Assembly: GCA_002425685.1 (NCBI GenBank)
Contig: DIMS01000040.1
Coordinates: 18,027-32,859 of the forward strand
Reading direction: 5' to 3'
DNA from: Synergistaceae bacterium UBA5560
Lineage (GTDB): Bacteria > Synergistota > Synergistia > Synergistales > Aminiphilaceae
DNA length: 14,833 nucleotides
The notes below the pieces were generated by a model, which did not search any database, was not told the DNA's origin, and saw only the letters and a program-made list of their open reading frames with translations. Below are positions 13,601 to 14,833 of this stretch, one piece after another (within the stretch, counting starts at the first letter, position 1; each line of letters begins with the position of its first letter). Made by a program: the position numbers and the translations under genes.

Positions 13601-13649
13601 GGACGAACATGATCGTCCGCTTCCTCACGGCAAAAACAGCGGGATTCAT
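10608..13649 (-). CDS. RND-family efflux permease (HAE1/AcrB superfamily, TriC/MexK-like)
   Basis: The 1013-residue inner-membrane pump subunit has the usual RND length. Its layout is TM1 (about 9-30), a large periplasmic loop (about 31-330), TM2-6 (about 333-470), TM7 (near 520), a second periplasmic loop (about 545-850) and TM8-12 to the end. Family motifs include EYPNFTIKTALVKTPYPGA (36-54), WDELRRKIGD (108-117), VVNDDFGDVYG (130-140), the TM4 relay LGMLVDNAIVV (395-405) and TM10 GMLIKNAIVLID with Lys920. The TM4 acid pair is Asp400-Asn401, not the Asp-Asp of AcrB. It exports drugs or other toxic small molecules by proton antiport with the adaptor and an outer-membrane factor. The ATG at 13649 has GAGGG 8 nt upstream; the in-frame TTG at 13655 lies too close to that site. 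It starts 48 nt after the adaptor stop. No TolC-like gene is in the window. Confidence 0.96.
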   Translation of the reverse strand: MNPAVFAVRKRTIMFVLMTVLVAAGLFAYQKLGRLEYPNFTIKTALVKTPYPGAGPEEVEEKVTDRVEEAIQSMGQVRRTYSTSQEGLSIVYVEIKEQFKTRDLPQIWDELRRKIGDLQGRLPSGAGPSVVNDDFGDVYGLFFALTGEGFTYAQLKDYAEFLKNEFLLCEGVAKVSFWGTQQEVLYVEFKRARLAELGISPERVRLTLESQNFVQQSGKVDVGEKYVRVAPTGDFVSEEALADLRLGGRDGLVRLGDVATISRGYEEPPRNMLRFNGKSAIGLGISVVAGGNVVSVGRTIKERLVALESTLPLGMELTPIYYQSDIVTESVNQFVVNLIESVGVVIGLLMLFMGIQSGVLIGVLLVLTILATFVGMYLLDIELQKVSLGALVLALGMLVDNAIVVADGILVRLEKGEEREKAACEVVRETQWPLLGATVVAILAFGAIGFAPGRVSEFCRSLFQVMALSLMLSWILAVTVMPLLCVKYLSVPKNMDEADPYAKTMFRVYRRTVHLCLSHRIVTMTAVFLLLVLAIVGFGKIPLSFFPHTTQPFFYVNFRRPQGTHLEHTSRDMAKLECFVGALEGVRNVSAFVGEGALRFILSYGYENANSSYGQLLVEVEDYRKIGDLLFRIEAYMRETFPDAEAHCMRIMSGPFKEYTLEVRFRGPDVKELKALATRTEAIMKVHPNVRDVRTDWRQSLLVPRPVFAEDRARRTGSTRQDLAGSLQWNFGGRRMGTFREGTELIPIISRPVEEERKGVENMENVQVWSSLAGVHVPLQQVISYIDLMWEDPLIQRRNRQKTITVQANPLVGLAEPLRRRIREAIEAVPLPLGYTMEWGGEYAESKEARDPLKKSFPLCLGSMFVILVCLFDSIRRSCIIFLLLPLIVMGVTAGLLLTGQPFGFMAILGFLGLSGMLIKNAIVLIDQIELDLAGGKPPYKALLDASVSRMRPVIMAAGTTILGMAPLVTDPLYAAMAVTIMGGLFGGTFLTLIVVPVLYGIFFRIRADGRYL

Positions 13650-13697
13650 CCACAAGACCCTCTTTCCCTCCGAACGTTCCGGATCGCGGACTCCGAC

Positions 13698-14833
13698 TCA
13701 GCGATGCCGCATCGGCTTGATCTTCATTTCCTCACTGACGAAGACGGCCCCGGCAGCAACAACCTTTTCACCCGGTACAAGACCTTCGAGGATGGAGACC
13801 CTGCCTTGTTCCACGAACGAACCCGTTCGGACTCTCCTTTTCACTGGAGTTGAGGTCTCCGCGTCGTAGATCCACACTGCGGAGCCGCCATCGCCGTCGG
13901 GAACCAGCGCTTCCACGGGGAGGGAAATTCCATCCGCCGCATTGGGAATCGCCCTTCCCCAGCACACGTCTCCCGTCATGCCGGGGAGAACCTGCCCTTC
14001 CTCGGGCGCCGGCAGGGCAAAGGTCACCGCATAGGTCCGCGTTGCCGGATCCGGGGTGGCATCCCACTCCTTCAGGTGCGCGGGGAAACGCTTTCCAGGA
14101 AGGGGCGAAAACACCACATACGCTTCCTGCCCCGCCTTCAGGGATCGGTGGGCGATTTCGCTCTCAGGCACACTCACTCGAATTTCAAGATTCGAGAGAT
14201 CCAGAATGGCCATGACAACCTGTCCGGCGGCGACCATCTCGTGATTGTCCACGCGCCCTCCGGAGACGATCCCGTCGAAGGGGGCTTCGAGCTTGGTGTC
14301 GGCAAGGCGATGCCTGGCGGTCTGGATCTGGGTTTGGAGATTCTTCACCGATGCCTTTGCCGTATCATGATCTGCAAGGGTCGCGTCGAATGCCGCCTTG
14401 GAAATGACATTTTCTGCCAAAAGCGACTTCGCCCGGACATGGTCGAGCTTCGCTTTCTCAAGAAGGGCCTGGGCTCCGGCAAGCCTGGATTCCAGCGCAC
14501 GAATGTCACTCTCGAAATCTCTCGGGTCGATCCTCATGAGCACATGTCCCTTCTTCACCAGGTCACCGGGTTGCGCATCAACCTTCACCAGAGGACCGCC
14601 TACGCGAAAAGAGAGAAAAGCCTCCCGGGAGGCTCGGGCAACTCCCGGATAGTTCCGATCGCCTCCTCCACCGACGGAACGCACTTCCTCGAGCAACACC
14701 GGGCGCGGTTCGGCGAACAATTTTCGCATTCGCTCCTCGGCACTCTCTTCTCCGGAAGCGGATTTCCCGTAACGGATCGTTGCAAACACACCGGCTCCCA
14801 GAAGCGCAACACAGAGAAACAGGACAAGCGCCA
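13698..14833 (-). CDS. RND efflux periplasmic adaptor (membrane fusion protein), N-terminus off window
   Basis: This adaptor joins the RND pump to an outer-membrane channel. The visible part begins inside an N-terminal hydrophobic segment (ALVLFLCVALLGAGVF at the edge), a signal anchor whose start lies beyond 14833; the GTG at 14789 is therefore only an internal codon. Domains follow in order: biotinyl-lipoyl half (FRVGGPLVKVDAQPGDLVKKG), an alpha-helical hairpin (about DFESDIRALESRL to QIQTARHRL), the second lipoyl half (LEAPFDGIVSGGRVDNHEMV), a beta-barrel (SNLEIRVSVPESEI..VVFSPLPGK) and a membrane-proximal domain ending in SILEGLVPGEKVVAAG. No lipobox is evident (FLCVALL is a poor match). 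It is the first visible gene of an operon with the RND permease, 48 nt apart. The family is certain; the substrate is unknown. Confidence 0.93.
   Translation of the reverse strand, partial: ALVLFLCVALLGAGVFATIRYGKSASGEESAEERMRKLFAEPRPVLLEEVRSVGGGGDRNYPGVARASREAFLSFRVGGPLVKVDAQPGDLVKKGHVLMRIDPRDFESDIRALESRLAGAQALLEKAKLDHVRAKSLLAENVISKAAFDATLADHDTAKASVKNLQTQIQTARHRLADTKLEAPFDGIVSGGRVDNHEMVAAGQVVMAILDLSNLEIRVSVPESEIAHRSLKAGQEAYVVFSPLPGKRFPAHLKEWDATPDPATRTYAVTFALPAPEEGQVLPGMTGDVCWGRAIPNAADGISLPVEALVPDGDGGSAVWIYDAETSTPVKRRVRTGSFVEQGRVSILEGLVPGEKVVAAGAVFVSEEMKIKPMRHR

Noticed and set aside
1..14833. CRISPR arrays, tRNA or rRNA genes, attC sites
   Set aside because: No regularly spaced repeats, no tRNA-like cloverleaf or rRNA segment, and no attC-like core sites were recognised on either strand by reading.

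Overview
The window is high-GC bacterial DNA (roughly 60% G+C by eye) from an organism with a Gram-negative-type envelope, because it encodes an RND efflux pump with its periplasmic adaptor and a TRAP transporter with a secreted binding protein. The gene mix (TRAP uptake beside an isocitrate-lyase-family enzyme, several DMT transporters, a PTS-EIIC/EAL protein) would fit a fermentative anaerobe such as a member of Synergistota, or a deltaproteobacterium. That assignment is inference only; no rRNA or marker gene is present.

Left edge (1-1188). A partial IS3-family insertion sequence on the minus strand has OrfA, a -1 slippery A7 and OrfB with two of its three DDE acids visible; it runs off the left end. 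Five bases beyond its apparent terminus lies the degenerate 3' end of a tyrosine recombinase that resembles integron integrases, in a small AT-rich patch with a sigma70-like promoter but no start codon.

Middle left (1189-2838). A DMT/EamA permease and, upstream of it, a GNAT acetyltransferase are both on the minus strand. The divergent gap that follows holds a 29-bp imperfect palindrome and a two-sided -10 sequence.

Centre (2839-8100). On the plus strand are an isocitrate lyase/PEP mutase-family enzyme with a KRCGH active site, then a complete TRAP transporter (DctP, DctQ, DctM; Q and M overlap by 4 nt), closed by a strong intrinsic terminator at 6903-6939. A second EamA permease follows under its own TATAAT box and ends at a perfect 9-bp hairpin. 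The likely logic is that the TRAP system imports an organic acid that the lyase cleaves, or that is related to its substrate; the substrate cannot be read from sequence.

Right (8146-14833). All genes are on the minus strand: a PTS EIIC domain fused to a c-di-GMP phosphodiesterase EAL domain with all expected catalytic residues, then (transcribed first) an RND adaptor cut by the window edge and a TriC/MexK-like RND pump. The EIIC-EAL chimera is the most unusual protein here. It keeps the sugar-site His and Glu of EIIC with the family's spacing, but no EIIA or EIIB is encoded in the window, which suggests a membrane sugar sensor that controls c-di-GMP.
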